Positions 24,180 through 32,379 of a DNA stretch of 64,000 nt are shown piece by piece. The translations under genes and the position numbers were made by a program. Within the stretch, counting starts at the first letter, position 1. Each line of letters opens with the position of its first letter. The stretch covers positions 14,287 to 78,286 of the forward strand of contig JBHORC010000013.1 of the NCBI GenBank assembly GCA_042408445.1, given 5' to 3'. Source of the DNA: CF-46 sp042408445 (GTDB lineage Bacteria > Chloroflexota > Limnocylindria > Limnocylindrales > CSP1-4). The notes beneath the pieces were generated by a model. That model was given only the letters and a program-made list of their open reading frames with translations, did not search any database and was not told the DNA's origin.

Positions 24180-25811
24180 ATGGCGACCACGACGCTGACG
24201 CCCGCCGCCTCCGCCTACCGGAGCGGCCTGTACGAATGGCTGACGACGACCGATCACAAGAAGATCGGGATTCTCTACATCGTCAACTCGTTCCTGTTCT
24301 TCTTCCTGGCCGGGTTGATGGCTCTCGGGATCCGCACGGAGCTCGCCCAGCCGGGCCTCCAGGTCGTGACGAACGAGGGCATCTACAACCAACTCTTCAC
24401 GATGCACGGCAGCGTGATGATCTTCCTGTTCATCATCCCGATGCTCGCAGGGTTCGGGAACTACGTCGTCCCGCTCCAGATCGGCGCGCCGGACATGGCG
24501 TTCCCGCGGATCAACGCGCTGTCCTTCTGGATGCTGCCGCTGGGCGGGATCCTGCTCCTCCTCGGCTTCGTGACCGGTGGCGCGGCGGCCGCCGGCTGGA
24601 CGAGCTACAGCCCGCTGGCCCAGGACCGACCGCTCGGCTCGCCGGGCTCCGGCGAGGACCTCTGGATCATGGGTCTCGTCCTGATCGGGACGAGCTCGAT
24701 CCTCGGCGCGGTCAACTTCCTCGTGACGATCTTCAAGATGCGCGCGCCCGGGATGACGATGTTCCGGATGCCGATCCTGGTGTGGACCGTGCTCGTGACG
24801 AGCGTCCTCGTCCTGATGGCGACGCCGGTGTTCACGAGCGCCCTGATCATGCTGTTCATCGACCGCAACTACGGCGGCCACTTCTTCGACCCCGCGACCG
24901 GCGGCAACGCGATCCTGTGGCAGAACGTGTTCTGGTTCTACTCGCACCCGGCGGTGTATGTCATGGTCCTGCCCGCGATGGGGATGATCAGCGAGATCCT
25001 GCCCGTCTTCTCGCGGAAGCCGCTCTTCGGCTACAAGGCGTTCGTCTTCGCGACGGCCGGCATCGGCGCCCTGGGCTTCTCCGTGTGGGCCCACCACATG
25101 TTCACGACCGGCTCGGTCTATCTGCCGTTCTTCAGCCTGATGACGTTCTTCATCGCGGTTCCGACCGGGGTGAAGATGTTCAACTGGATCTTCACCCTGT
25201 TCCGGGGGAAGCTCACGTTCTCGACGCCGCTGTTGTTCGCGCTCGGCTTCCTTTCGATGTTCCTGATCGGCGGCATCAACGGCGCGTTCTCCGCGGCGGT
25301 GCCGGTGGACTTCGCCCTTCATGACACGTACTGGGTCGTTGCCCACCTCCACTACGTCCTCTTCGGCGGCTCGGTCTTCGGCGTGATGGCCGGGCTCTAC
25401 TACTGGTTCCCGAAGATGACCGGCCGGATGCTGGGTGAGGGCCTCGGCAAGGTCCAGTTCGTCCTGATGTTCATCGGCTTCAACCTGACGTTCTTCCCGA
25501 TGCACCAGCTGGGCCTCGCGGGCATGCCCCGCCGGATCGCCGACTACGCCAGCGACGCGGGCTGGAACGACCTGAACCTGCTCGCGACGATCGGCGGCTT
25601 CACGATCGCGGCCAGCATCATCCCGCTGCTCTGGAACGTGTTCGCGTCGCTCCGCGGCGGCCGGATCGCCGGTGACGATCCGTGGGAGGCCAACACGCTC
25701 GAGTGGGCGACGAGCTCGCCGCCACCGCCGTACAACTTCGACCACCTGCCGGAGATCCGGTCCGAGCGACCGCTCTTCGATCTCCGCCACGGGCGGACGG
25801 CGGCCCACTGA
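24180..25811 (+). CDS. ctaD: Cytochrome c oxidase subunit I, A2 type
   Basis: A 543-residue, 12-helix haem-copper oxidase subunit. Low-spin haem ligands His76 and His391, active-site haem ligand His389, and CuB ligands His256, His305 and His306 are visible. The helix VI motif is YSHPAVYV (Tyr254-Ser255-His256), with Ala258 where A1 enzymes have the proton-channel Glu; this YSHP signature marks the A2 subfamily (as in Rhodothermus and Thermus caa3). Tyr260 for the His-Tyr cross-link is kept. It reduces O2 to water and pumps protons. AGGGAG ribosome site; the stop overlaps the ctaE start. Confidence 0.97.
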   Translation: MATTTLTPAASAYRSGLYEWLTTTDHKKIGILYIVNSFLFFFLAGLMALGIRTELAQPGLQVVTNEGIYNQLFTMHGSVMIFLFIIPMLAGFGNYVVPLQIGAPDMAFPRINALSFWMLPLGGILLLLGFVTGGAAAAGWTSYSPLAQDRPLGSPGSGEDLWIMGLVLIGTSSILGAVNFLVTIFKMRAPGMTMFRMPILVWTVLVTSVLVLMATPVFTSALIMLFIDRNYGGHFFDPATGGNAILWQNVFWFYSHPAVYVMVLPAMGMISEILPVFSRKPLFGYKAFVFATAGIGALGFSVWAHHMFTTGSVYLPFFSLMTFFIAVPTGVKMFNWIFTLFRGKLTFSTPLLFALGFLSMFLIGGINGAFSAAVPVDFALHDTYWVVAHLHYVLFGGSVFGVMAGLYYWFPKMTGRMLGEGLGKVQFVLMFIGFNLTFFPMHQLGLAGMPRRIADYASDAGWNDLNLLATIGGFTIAASIIPLLWNVFASLRGGRIAGDDPWEANTLEWATSSPPPPYNFDHLPEIRSERPLFDLRHGRTAAH

Positions 25812-26491
25812 TGACAAGCGACAGCCAGGCGCTCACGGCGGGCGGCGGCGCCGAGGCGCGCTACCAGGACCCATCCTTCCACGACGCCCGCGGTGGGATC
25901 AGCAACCCGATCCTCGGGATGATCCTGTTCATCTGCTCGGAGGTGATGTTCTTCTCCGGCCTGTTCGCGGCGTACTTCAGCGTCCGGGCGTCGACCACCC
26001 CGTGGCCGCCCGTCGTCGCCGCGGGCGCGGATCCGGCCTCGCAGGAAGCCGCGACACGGCTCACCGAGGCGTTCAACCTGCACGCCGAGCCGTGGTTCGC
26101 CCTGCTGCTGACCGTGATCCTCGTCATCAGCTCGGGCACCTGCCAGCTGGCGATCTGGGCGATCCGCCGCGACGATCGGGCCGGCTTCATCCGCGCGATC
26201 GGCGTCACCCTGGTCCTCGGGATCGTGTTTCTGATCGGGCAGGTCTACGACTACTCGACGATCGGCTTCGGGATCTCGGACACGCCGTTCGGGACGACCT
26301 TCTACACGCTCACCGGCTTCCACGGTGCCCACGTCTTCGGCGGCGCGGTGATGCTCTCGGTGATCCTCTATCGCGGCCTCGCGGGGCAGTTCAGCTCGCG
26401 CCACCACGACGCCGTCGAAGCGGTGTCGCTGTACTGGCACTTCGTCGACGTCGTCTGGATCGTCCTCTTCTCGACGCTCTACATCCTCTAG
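25811..26491 (+). CDS. ctaE: Cytochrome c oxidase subunit III
   Basis: A 226-residue membrane protein of the subunit III family: LGMILFICSEVMFFSGLFAAYF in the first helix and GFHGAHVFGGAVML and VSLYWHFVDVVWIVLFSTLYIL in the last two helices are hallmarks. About five helices. The ATG at 25811 shares its A with the TGA of ctaD, so the two are translationally coupled. It is an accessory core subunit that stabilises subunit I. Confidence 0.95.
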   Translation: MTSDSQALTAGGGAEARYQDPSFHDARGGISNPILGMILFICSEVMFFSGLFAAYFSVRASTTPWPPVVAAGADPASQEAATRLTEAFNLHAEPWFALLLTVILVISSGTCQLAIWAIRRDDRAGFIRAIGVTLVLGIVFLIGQVYDYSTIGFGISDTPFGTTFYTLTGFHGAHVFGGAVMLSVILYRGLAGQFSSRHHDAVEAVSLYWHFVDVVWIVLFSTLYIL

Positions 26492-26504
26492 GAAGGGAGT
26501 CGCG

Positions 26505-26699
26505 ATGCATCCGCTCCGGCACCCGCGCATCGCCGCGCTCGTCGGGATCATCTTCGTCGTGATCGGATTCGTGTACTGGGCCGTGCCCTATTTCGGCGGG
26601 TGGCACCTGGACTATGCCGGCGTGACGATGCTCGCCGTGCTCGGCATCGCCATGGCCCTCATGGCCTACGTGCTCGTCGCCGGCTCGCCGAGCGAATAG
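26505..26699 (+). CDS. 64-residue two-helix protein, subunit IV-like N-terminal half
   Basis: A 64-residue protein with two membrane helices (about 10-29 and 38-58) joined by a short GGWHLDYAG loop. AGGAAGGGAG precedes the ATG. By eye the FVVIGFVYW and LAVLGIAMALMAYVL segments resemble the N-terminal half of actinobacterial-type cytochrome oxidase subunit IV (CtaF), and its place right after ctaE fits. The matching C-terminal half would be the next gene. This match is my reading and not a search result. Confidence 0.7.
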   Translation: MHPLRHPRIAALVGIIFVVIGFVYWAVPYFGGWHLDYAGVTMLAVLGIAMALMAYVLVAGSPSE

Positions 26700-26717
26700 C
26701 AGACCGCGAAGCCGATC

Positions 26718-27821
26718 GTGGAGCTCCTCCAGGGGATCTGGAACTCGATCCTGAACATCACGTCCCAGTTCGTGATCCCGGACTGGGCGTCCGTGATCGA
26801 GCTGCTGCCGGTGTTCGTCGGCGTCCTGGTCATCCTCTTCCTCCTCTGGGCGATCCTCCGCTACCGAAGCCTGGGCCCGCGCCGCCGCCGGCCCGGCCGC
26901 GTCGCCCCCAGGACCCCACCCGGGCTCCACATGCCCGGCCCGACCTACGCCCCGTTCTTCGCGGCCGGCGGAGCGTTCCTGCTCTTCCTCGGCCTGGTGT
27001 TTCCGGGGCCACTGCTCCTGCTCGGCGTCGTCGGGATCGTCCTGTCGCTGCTCTTCTGGGGCCGCGAGGGGCTCCGCGAGTACGACCACGTCGCCGGCGA
27101 GCATCCCGCGCTCCCCGCGGTCGTCCACGACGGCCCGCCGCCCGGCGTGCACATGCCCGGCCCGTCGTTCCGGCCGATCCTCGCCTCGCTCGGCGTGTTC
27201 GTCCTGTTCCTCGGGCTCGTCTTTCCGGGCTGGATCCTGGCCGTCGGCGTCCTGTTCCTGATCGTTGCCCTGCTGGGCTGGCTCAACGACGCGCGGAAGG
27301 AGTACCTCGCGACGGTGGCTGCGGACCGGACGGGCCACCTCGAGAACGGCCCGGCTCCCGGCTGGCCGCGACTCGTCGTGTCCCTCTTCACGTTCCTCAT
27401 CATCGCGGCGGTCGCGATCAGCGCCGGCTGGTTCCCGCCGCGCTCCGCGGTCGGCAGCACCGCGGCGGGGTCGCCCGGACCGGGCGGCTCCGGTGCGCCC
27501 GCAGGGTCGGGAGGCCCGGCCGCATCCGGCGGCGGCGGGGGCGGCCTCGCGGTCGTCGCCCAGAACGTGATGTTCGACGTGAAGACGCTGGCCGCGCCGG
27601 CCGACAAGGCGTTCACCATCCAGTTCGACAACAAGGACGCCGGCACGCCCCACGATCTCGACATCCTCGATTCGTCCGGCGCGAAGGTCTTCGACGGCAA
27701 GGACTTCCCGGGTCCGGGGCAGAAGGCCTACGACGTGCCGGCGCTCAAGGCCGGAACGTACAAGTTCGAGTGCTCGATCCATCCGGCCCTGATGAACGGG
27801 CAGCTCACCGTCGGCGGCTGA
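26718..27821 (+). CDS. Six-helix oxidase-operon protein with duplicated helix pair and C-terminal cupredoxin
   Basis: A 367-residue protein. One helix at ~27-47; then two tandem units of about 75 residues, each with a PPG(L/V)HMPGP motif (residues 67 and 141) and two helices (FLLFLGLVFPG and FVLFLGLVFPG are near-identical); a sixth helix at ~219-238; a Gly/Ser/Pro linker; and a cupredoxin at ~276-367 with ligands His312, Cys352, His355 and Met359. The repeats resemble the C-terminal part of oxidase subunit IV, duplicated. The copper domain is very close to that of ctaC, also at the DNA level. GTG start 18 bases after the 64-codon gene. Probably an accessory oxidase subunit bringing a second copper site. 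Confidence 0.78.
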   Translation: MELLQGIWNSILNITSQFVIPDWASVIELLPVFVGVLVILFLLWAILRYRSLGPRRRRPGRVAPRTPPGLHMPGPTYAPFFAAGGAFLLFLGLVFPGPLLLLGVVGIVLSLLFWGREGLREYDHVAGEHPALPAVVHDGPPPGVHMPGPSFRPILASLGVFVLFLGLVFPGWILAVGVLFLIVALLGWLNDARKEYLATVAADRTGHLENGPAPGWPRLVVSLFTFLIIAAVAISAGWFPPRSAVGSTAAGSPGPGGSGAPAGSGGPAASGGGGGGLAVVAQNVMFDVKTLAAPADKAFTIQFDNKDAGTPHDLDILDSSGAKVFDGKDFPGPGQKAYDVPALKAGTYKFECSIHPALMNGQLTVGG

Positions 27822-27837
27822 GCCGCTTCGTCCCCGG

Positions 27838-28422
27838 ATGACGTCCCCAGCGCCCGCCGCGCGGCCGAGGCCGGCCCGTCCCGATCGCCGGATCGCCGCG
27901 CTCGTCGGCGTCGCGGTGCTCGCCACGCTCGCGATCGTCGGCTTCGCCCTGGCGACGGGCCGGGGGTCAACCGGCAACACGATCGTCCCCGACACGATCG
28001 CCAAGGGTCAGCCCGTTCCGAACATCGCCGGTTCGACGATCCAGGGTGCCACCGTCGACCTCGCCAGCCTTCGCGGACACCCGGTCGTCATCAACTTCTG
28101 GGGTCCGTCCTGCCCGCCCTGCGTGACCGAGCTGCCGCTGCTCGCCGCCAAGGCGAAGGAGCATGCGTCCGACGGCCTCGTCGTCCTGGGCGTCCTCACG
28201 GACGATCCGGTCGGTGGCGCGCTCGACTTCGCGACGGCCCACCAGGCCACCTGGCCGACGGTCATCGATCCGCAGGGCGCGATCAAGGCCGCGTACCGGG
28301 TCGTCGGGCGGCCGCAGAGCTACTTCGTGGACGGGTCCGGCGTCCTGCGCTCCATCGCGATCGGGCCCCTCGGCGACGTGGACTTCGAGCGACAGTTCGC
28401 GCTGATCGCCGGGGGCTCGTGA
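27838..28422 (+). CDS. Membrane-anchored TlpA/ResA-like thioredoxin
   Basis: A 194-residue protein with one N-terminal membrane helix (about 21-40) and an extracytoplasmic thioredoxin fold. The redox motif is CPPC within GPSCPPCVTELP, and the later YRVVGRPQSYFVDGSG segment contains the cis-Pro region of TlpA/ResA proteins. In this operon it likely reduces disulfides during copper-centre (CuA, cupredoxin) or cytochrome c maturation. Starts 16 bases after the preceding stop and overlaps the next gene by GTGA. Confidence 0.92.
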   Translation: MTSPAPAARPRPARPDRRIAALVGVAVLATLAIVGFALATGRGSTGNTIVPDTIAKGQPVPNIAGSTIQGATVDLASLRGHPVVINFWGPSCPPCVTELPLLAAKAKEHASDGLVVLGVLTDDPVGGALDFATAHQATWPTVIDPQGAIKAAYRVVGRPQSYFVDGSGVLRSIAIGPLGDVDFERQFALIAGGS

Positions 28423-29447
28423 CCTCGCCGGCGGGAACGCCGGCGGCGGCCGACGGTCCGCGAACGCCCGGGGCCCGCGGGGCGCCGGCCGATGACATCG
28501 GCATCCACGTCGCGGGGCTCGCCAAGGCGTACGGCGGTCGGGAGGTCCTCCGGGACGTCTCCTTCGAGGTCCGCCGCGGCGAGATCCTCGCGCTGCTCGG
28601 ACCGAATGGTGCCGGCAAGACGACGACCGTCGAGATCATCGAGGGCTACCGGCGGCCGGATCGCGGCACCGTCTCCGTTCTCGGTGTCGATCCGGCTCGG
28701 GCCGGCCGGGCGCAACGGGCACGGGTCGGCCTGATGCTCCAGGGCGGCGGCGGGATCGACCCCCGGCTCAGCGCCCGCGAGGTCGTCGGGCTGTTCGCCC
28801 GGTTTCACGCCGAACCGCACGACCCGGACGGGCTGCTCGAGCTCGTCGGGCTGACGGGGGCGACTGCGCGCACCCGGTACCGGCGCCTCTCGGGCGGCGA
28901 ACGCCAGCGCGTCGCGATCGCGCTCGCGCTGGTCGGCCGGCCCGAGGTCGCGATCCTCGACGAACCGACCGCGGGGATGGACGTCGAGGGCCGAGCGGCG
29001 ACACGCGAGGTGCTGGCCGGCCTCCGTGCGGAGGGAGTCGCCGTCCTGCTGACGAGCCACGACCTCACGGACGTGGAGCGTGTGGCGGATCGGATCGGCG
29101 TGCTCGATCGCGGGCGGATCGTCGCCGTCGACTCGCCGGCCGGGCTGGTCGGCGCGTCGACCGGGCTCCGGTTCCGCCTCCGGCGGTCGCTCGACGACGC
29201 GGAGCAGGCGGCGCTGGGCCAGAGCCTGGGCGGGATCGTCGTCCCGGACGGCGACGCGGCTGCCGCGCGCTACCGCCTTCGGGACGCGGAGCCGACGCCG
29301 CGCGCCGTGGCGACCCTCGCGGCGTGGTGCGCGGACCGCGGGCTCGTCCTCACGGACCTCAGCACGGCCGGCGGGTCGCTCGAGGAGCGATACCTGGAGC
29401 TGATCGGGTCGGACGCTCACCCGAGCCCCGACGGTGACGCGCGGTGA
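28419..29447 (+). CDS. ABC exporter ATPase
   Basis: A 342-residue ATPase of the DrrA/CcmA class: Walker A GPNGAGKTT, a YRRLSGGERQR signature, Walker B VAILDEPTAGMD and the switch His in LTSHDLTDVE. After the ABC domain (to ~residue 240), a C-terminal region of ~90 residues is of the type found in drug/Na exporters. A Gly/Pro-rich 27-residue extension leads. It starts on the stop of the TlpA-like gene (GTGA) and its own stop overlaps the permease start. Its position in the oxidase operon suggests export of something needed for oxidase assembly, such as haem or a copper ligand, but this is inference. Confidence 0.9.
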   Translation: MTSPAGTPAAADGPRTPGARGAPADDIGIHVAGLAKAYGGREVLRDVSFEVRRGEILALLGPNGAGKTTTVEIIEGYRRPDRGTVSVLGVDPARAGRAQRARVGLMLQGGGGIDPRLSAREVVGLFARFHAEPHDPDGLLELVGLTGATARTRYRRLSGGERQRVAIALALVGRPEVAILDEPTAGMDVEGRAATREVLAGLRAEGVAVLLTSHDLTDVERVADRIGVLDRGRIVAVDSPAGLVGASTGLRFRLRRSLDDAEQAALGQSLGGIVVPDGDAAAARYRLRDAEPTPRAVATLAAWCADRGLVLTDLSTAGGSLEERYLELIGSDAHPSPDGDAR

Positions 29448-30202
29448 GCCGGCCTGCTCCCGCGAGCGCCGCGATCGCGGCGATGACCGCAACGGAGCTG
29501 CGGCTCGTCCTGCGGCGCGGCGAGAACCTCTTCGCGACGATCGTCATCCCGACGCTCGTCCTCGTCCTGTTCTCGTCGGTCTCGATCGTCCCGACGGGCA
29601 CCGGCCGTCCCGTCGACTTCCTGCTGCCCGGGACGATTGCCCTCGGCATCATCGCGACGAGCCTCGTCAGCCTCGGGATCACGACCGCGTACGACCGCTC
29701 CTACGGCGTCCTGAAGCGCCTGGGCGGATCGCCCCTGAGCCGTGGCGAGCTGATCGTCGCCCGGATCGTCACGGTGCTCGTCGTCGAGGCGGTGCAGGTC
29801 GCACTGCTTGTCGGGACGGCGACCGTCGTCCTCGGCTGGCGACCGACCGGCGACCCCTCCCCCGCCCTGGCGATCGCCGCCGTGCTCCTCGGGACGGGCG
29901 CGTTTGCGGGGCTCGGCCTCCTCCTGGCGGGAACGCTCCGCGGGGAGACCGTGCTCGCCCTCGCGAACGTCCTGTTCCTCGGCTTCCTCGTCGTCGGCGG
30001 GGTGATCGTGCCGGTGAGCAGCCTCCCCGGGCCGCTCGCGGCCGTCGCCGCCGCCCTGCCCGCCGAACCCCTGTCGGCCGTGCTCCGCGCGGCGCTCGGC
30101 AGCGGGGGCGCGAACGGGGATATCGGCGGCCAGCTCGTGCTGCTCGGCGGCTGGATGATCGTGCTGCTCGTCGCCGCCGCCCGAACGTTCCGCTGGGAGT
30201 AG
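29444..30202 (+). CDS. ABC-2 type exporter permease
   Basis: A 252-residue permease with six predicted membrane helices in the ABC-2 pattern: a cytoplasmic N-terminus (ATELRLVLRRGENLFATIVIPTLVLVLFSSV), a LLPGTIALGIIATSLVSLG helix, the conserved YDRSYGVLKRLGGSPLSRGELIVAR cytosolic loop, and SSLPGPLAAVAAALPAEPLSAVLRAAL near the end. The start is the GTGA overlap with the ATPase gene, so the two make one exporter. Last gene of the oxidase operon; a hairpin follows the stop. Confidence 0.9.
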   Translation: MSRPAPASAAIAAMTATELRLVLRRGENLFATIVIPTLVLVLFSSVSIVPTGTGRPVDFLLPGTIALGIIATSLVSLGITTAYDRSYGVLKRLGGSPLSRGELIVARIVTVLVVEAVQVALLVGTATVVLGWRPTGDPSPALAIAAVLLGTGAFAGLGLLLAGTLRGETVLALANVLFLGFLVVGGVIVPVSSLPGPLAAVAAALPAEPLSAVLRAALGSGGANGDIGGQLVLLGGWMIVLLVAAARTFRWE

Positions 30203-30231
30203 GTCGCGCCGAGGGCAGAGCGCGGCGCGAC
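30203..30231 (+). terminator. Hairpin after the oxidase operon
   Basis: Immediately after the exporter permease stop: a 9-bp stem (GTCGCGCCG with CGGCGCGAC) and an 11-base loop. No U-tract. It may end or protect the long oxidase transcript. Confidence 0.4.
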
Positions 30232-30343
30232 GGCGCCAACGCAGCCGACGAACCGGATTCGATGCCCGGGAACCGTTTCGACCCTCTGGTTCGCCATTCC
30301 CGTCGAGCGCGACCACCATGGTCGTGCGCAGACTGGGGCGACC

Positions 30344-30907
30344 GTGGAGCAGCGAGCACTCGTGGAGCAGGCGAGGGACGGCGATCATGACGCCTTCTCG
30401 ACGCTCGTTCTCGCGAAGGTCATCCGTCTCGATGCGGCCGCCCGGCTGATCCTCCGGGATCGCGACCTTGCGCAGGACGCGGTCCAGGAGGCGATGCTCC
30501 GCGCCTGGCACGACCTTCCGGGGTTGCGCAACCCCGACAAGTTCGATGCCTGGCTTCGGCGGCTGACGGTTCACGCCTGCATCGACCTCGCCCGCAAGCG
30601 CCGGCGCTGGTCCGTGGAGGTCGAGCTGGATCCGCTCGATGTCCCGGCCGTCGCCGACTCGACCCGGGCCATCGCCCAACGCGATCTCGTCGATCGTGCC
30701 CTCGCCGTGCTCGAGCCGGAGTGGCGCGCGATCGTCGTCCTCCACTTCTATCTCGGCCTGCCGCTGCCCGAGGTGGCGAGCACGCTCGGGATCCCGGTCG
30801 GGACCGCCAAGTCGCGACTCCATCGATCGCTCGCGCTCCTGCGCGGGTCGGTCGGGACGAGTGGCGGCGACGCGCTCGCCGCGCTCCGGGAAGGGCAGAC
30901 CGCATGA
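30344..30907 (+). CDS. ECF-type RNA polymerase sigma factor
   Basis: A 187-residue ECF sigma factor: region 2 (AARLILRDRDLAQDAVQEAMLRAWHDL ... FDAWLRRLTVHACIDLARKRRR) and region 4 (VVLHFYLGLPLPEVASTLGIPVGTAKSRLHRSLALLR). GTG start. It overlaps the next gene by ATGA, a TolB-propeller membrane protein that is the probable anti-sigma factor. It is the second such pair in the window; the two sigma factors share the same length and layout, so they may be paralogues. Confidence 0.92.
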   Translation: MEQRALVEQARDGDHDAFSTLVLAKVIRLDAAARLILRDRDLAQDAVQEAMLRAWHDLPGLRNPDKFDAWLRRLTVHACIDLARKRRRWSVEVELDPLDVPAVADSTRAIAQRDLVDRALAVLEPEWRAIVVLHFYLGLPLPEVASTLGIPVGTAKSRLHRSLALLRGSVGTSGGDALAALREGQTA

Positions 30908-32166
30908 CGCCGAACGATCGACTCATGACCGAGCTTCCGCCGATCCTGGTCGACCTTGCGGACGAGCGGATGCCCGACTACATCCATGACCTCCTCGGGC
31001 GGTCCGCGGCCTCGAGCCAGCGGCCCGCCTGGACATTCCCCGGAAGGTGGATCCCCATGGCTGAACTCGTTGCGGAGCGGTCGTTCGTTCCGCGGGCGCC
31101 GTGGCGCGCCCTGGCCGTCGCGGCCCTCCTGGCCCTGCTCGTCGCGGGCGCCGTCTGGTTCGCCGGCTCCCGCCATCACGTGCCGACGCCATTCGGCCCC
31201 GCGCGGAACGGGCTCATCGTGTACGCGCAGGGCGGCGACCTCTACACCGGTGACCCCGCGACCGGCCAGAGCCGATTGCTGCTCGGTGGACCTGAGCGGG
31301 ACACCTCGCCGCTCGTCTCGCCGGACGGCGAGAAGGTCGCGTTCCTGCGCGGCGTCGCGAAGACCTTCGACCTCATGGTCCTCGGAGTCGCGGGCGGGAC
31401 GCCCGTCCGGGTCTCCGGCACGACGCTGTCCGACGGGATCACGTACCAGTGGGCCCCGGACAGCCGAAGCCTGCTGCTCCCGTACACGAACGGCGACGTG
31501 ATCCGGGCCGACGCCGGCGGAGCGCCGCCCGTCGTCATCGCCCATGGGACCGACGTCGATCTCCACGCATTCCGGCCGCCCGACGGTGCCGAGTTCCTGT
31601 TCCAGTACCACGGCACGCCGCAGGGCCTGTTCGCGATGCACCCGGATGGGACCGGAGTCCGGACGATCTTTCCCGCAATCGGCGACGACATCAACGGCGC
31701 CCGCTGGTCGCCGGACGGGTCGCGGATCCTGTTCGCCCGGAAGCTCGCGGACGGCGAGCAGCGGTTGTTCATCGCAGCGGCCGACGGCAGCGGAGCCACG
31801 CCCGTGACGAGCGACCCGCGCGCCTGGGTCGAGACCGATTTCGTCTGGTCGCCGGACGGGACACGGGTCGCCTTCGACCGCTGGCTCCAGGACCCCGCGA
31901 CGGGCAAGTGGAACATCCAGCCGGTGGCGATCGTGACCGTCGCCTCGCACGAGCTCCGCGCCGTCGGCTCGGTGCCGGTGTCCGAGGGGTCGCTGTTCGA
32001 GTGGTCACCGGACGGCCAGTCGCTGCTGGCGCTGCCGGGTACGCACGCGACGTACGGATCGGAGCCGACGGACCATCCGGTCGTGGTGGATGCCGAGACC
32101 GGCGCCGAGCAACCCCTGGGGTGGAGCGTCGAAACCGGCGCGAGCTGGCAGCGGACCGCGCCCTGA
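30904..32166 (+). CDS. Probable anti-sigma factor with TolB-type beta-propeller
   Basis: A 420-residue protein. The N-terminal ~65 residues are cytoplasmic; one membrane helix lies at about 68-88 (WRALAVAALLALLVAGAVWFA); the rest is an extracytoplasmic beta-propeller with repeated SPDG motifs (VSPDGEKVAFL, WSPDGSRILFA, WSPDGTRVAFD, WSPDGQSLLAL). The ATGA overlap with the ECF sigma gene and this topology suggest that ligand binding or damage to the propeller releases the sigma factor. No ZAS zinc motif is seen. The start at 30904 is fixed by the overlap. Confidence 0.75.
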   Translation: MTPNDRLMTELPPILVDLADERMPDYIHDLLGRSAASSQRPAWTFPGRWIPMAELVAERSFVPRAPWRALAVAALLALLVAGAVWFAGSRHHVPTPFGPARNGLIVYAQGGDLYTGDPATGQSRLLLGGPERDTSPLVSPDGEKVAFLRGVAKTFDLMVLGVAGGTPVRVSGTTLSDGITYQWAPDSRSLLLPYTNGDVIRADAGGAPPVVIAHGTDVDLHAFRPPDGAEFLFQYHGTPQGLFAMHPDGTGVRTIFPAIGDDINGARWSPDGSRILFARKLADGEQRLFIAAADGSGATPVTSDPRAWVETDFVWSPDGTRVAFDRWLQDPATGKWNIQPVAIVTVASHELRAVGSVPVSEGSLFEWSPDGQSLLALPGTHATYGSEPTDHPVVVDAETGAEQPLGWSVETGASWQRTAP

Positions 32167-32178
32167 GCGATTGCCGCG

Positions 32179-32240
32179 TCCGACCGCCCGGGATGCTCCG
32201 GCAGGAATGCCCGGGCATGAAAGAACCCCGGGCGGTCGGA
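32179..32240. repeat. 14-bp perfect inverted repeat competing with tRNA terminator
   Basis: TCCGACCGCCCGGG (32179-32192) recurs as its exact complement at 32227-32240. The second arm overlaps the terminator hairpin of the tRNA-fMet gene, so the two structures exclude each other. It lies just after the anti-sigma stop and could serve as a terminator in the other direction. Confidence 0.5.
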
Positions 32241-32250
32241 CCCGGGGTTC
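32219..32250 (-). terminator. Terminator of the tRNA-fMet gene
   Basis: Reading the minus strand: a perfect 10-bp stem (GAACCCCGGG with CCCGGGGTTC), 8-base loop, then TTTC. It starts 15 bases after the tRNA 3' end. Confidence 0.7.
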
Positions 32251-32264
32251 AGGTGCAGGCGGTC

Positions 32265-32339
32265 TGGTTGCGGGGGACGGATTCGAACCGCCGACCTTCG
32301 GGTTATGAGCCCGACGAGCTGCCGCTGCTCCACCCCGCG
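32265..32339 (-). tRNA. tRNA-fMet(CAT), initiator
   Basis: Reading the minus strand, all four arms can be folded. Acceptor CGCGGGG pairs with CCCCGCA so that positions 1 and 72 form the C-A mismatch that marks initiator tRNA. The anticodon stem has the three G-C pairs of initiators (TCGGGCTCATAACCCGA), anticodon CAT. GGTTCGAATCC is the T arm. CCA is encoded. The sequence is very close to E. coli tRNA-fMet. Confidence 0.97.
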
Positions 32340-32379
32340 ACTGCCCATGGTATGGACGAAGGGCCCATCGGTCAAATCC

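Noticed and set aside
1731..30274. GGGAACC upstream of both ECF sigma genes (1731-1737 and 30268-30274) as autoregulated ECF promoters
   Set aside because: The -35-like motif is shared, but I find no matching -10 motif at the same spacing in the two places, so the match could be chance.
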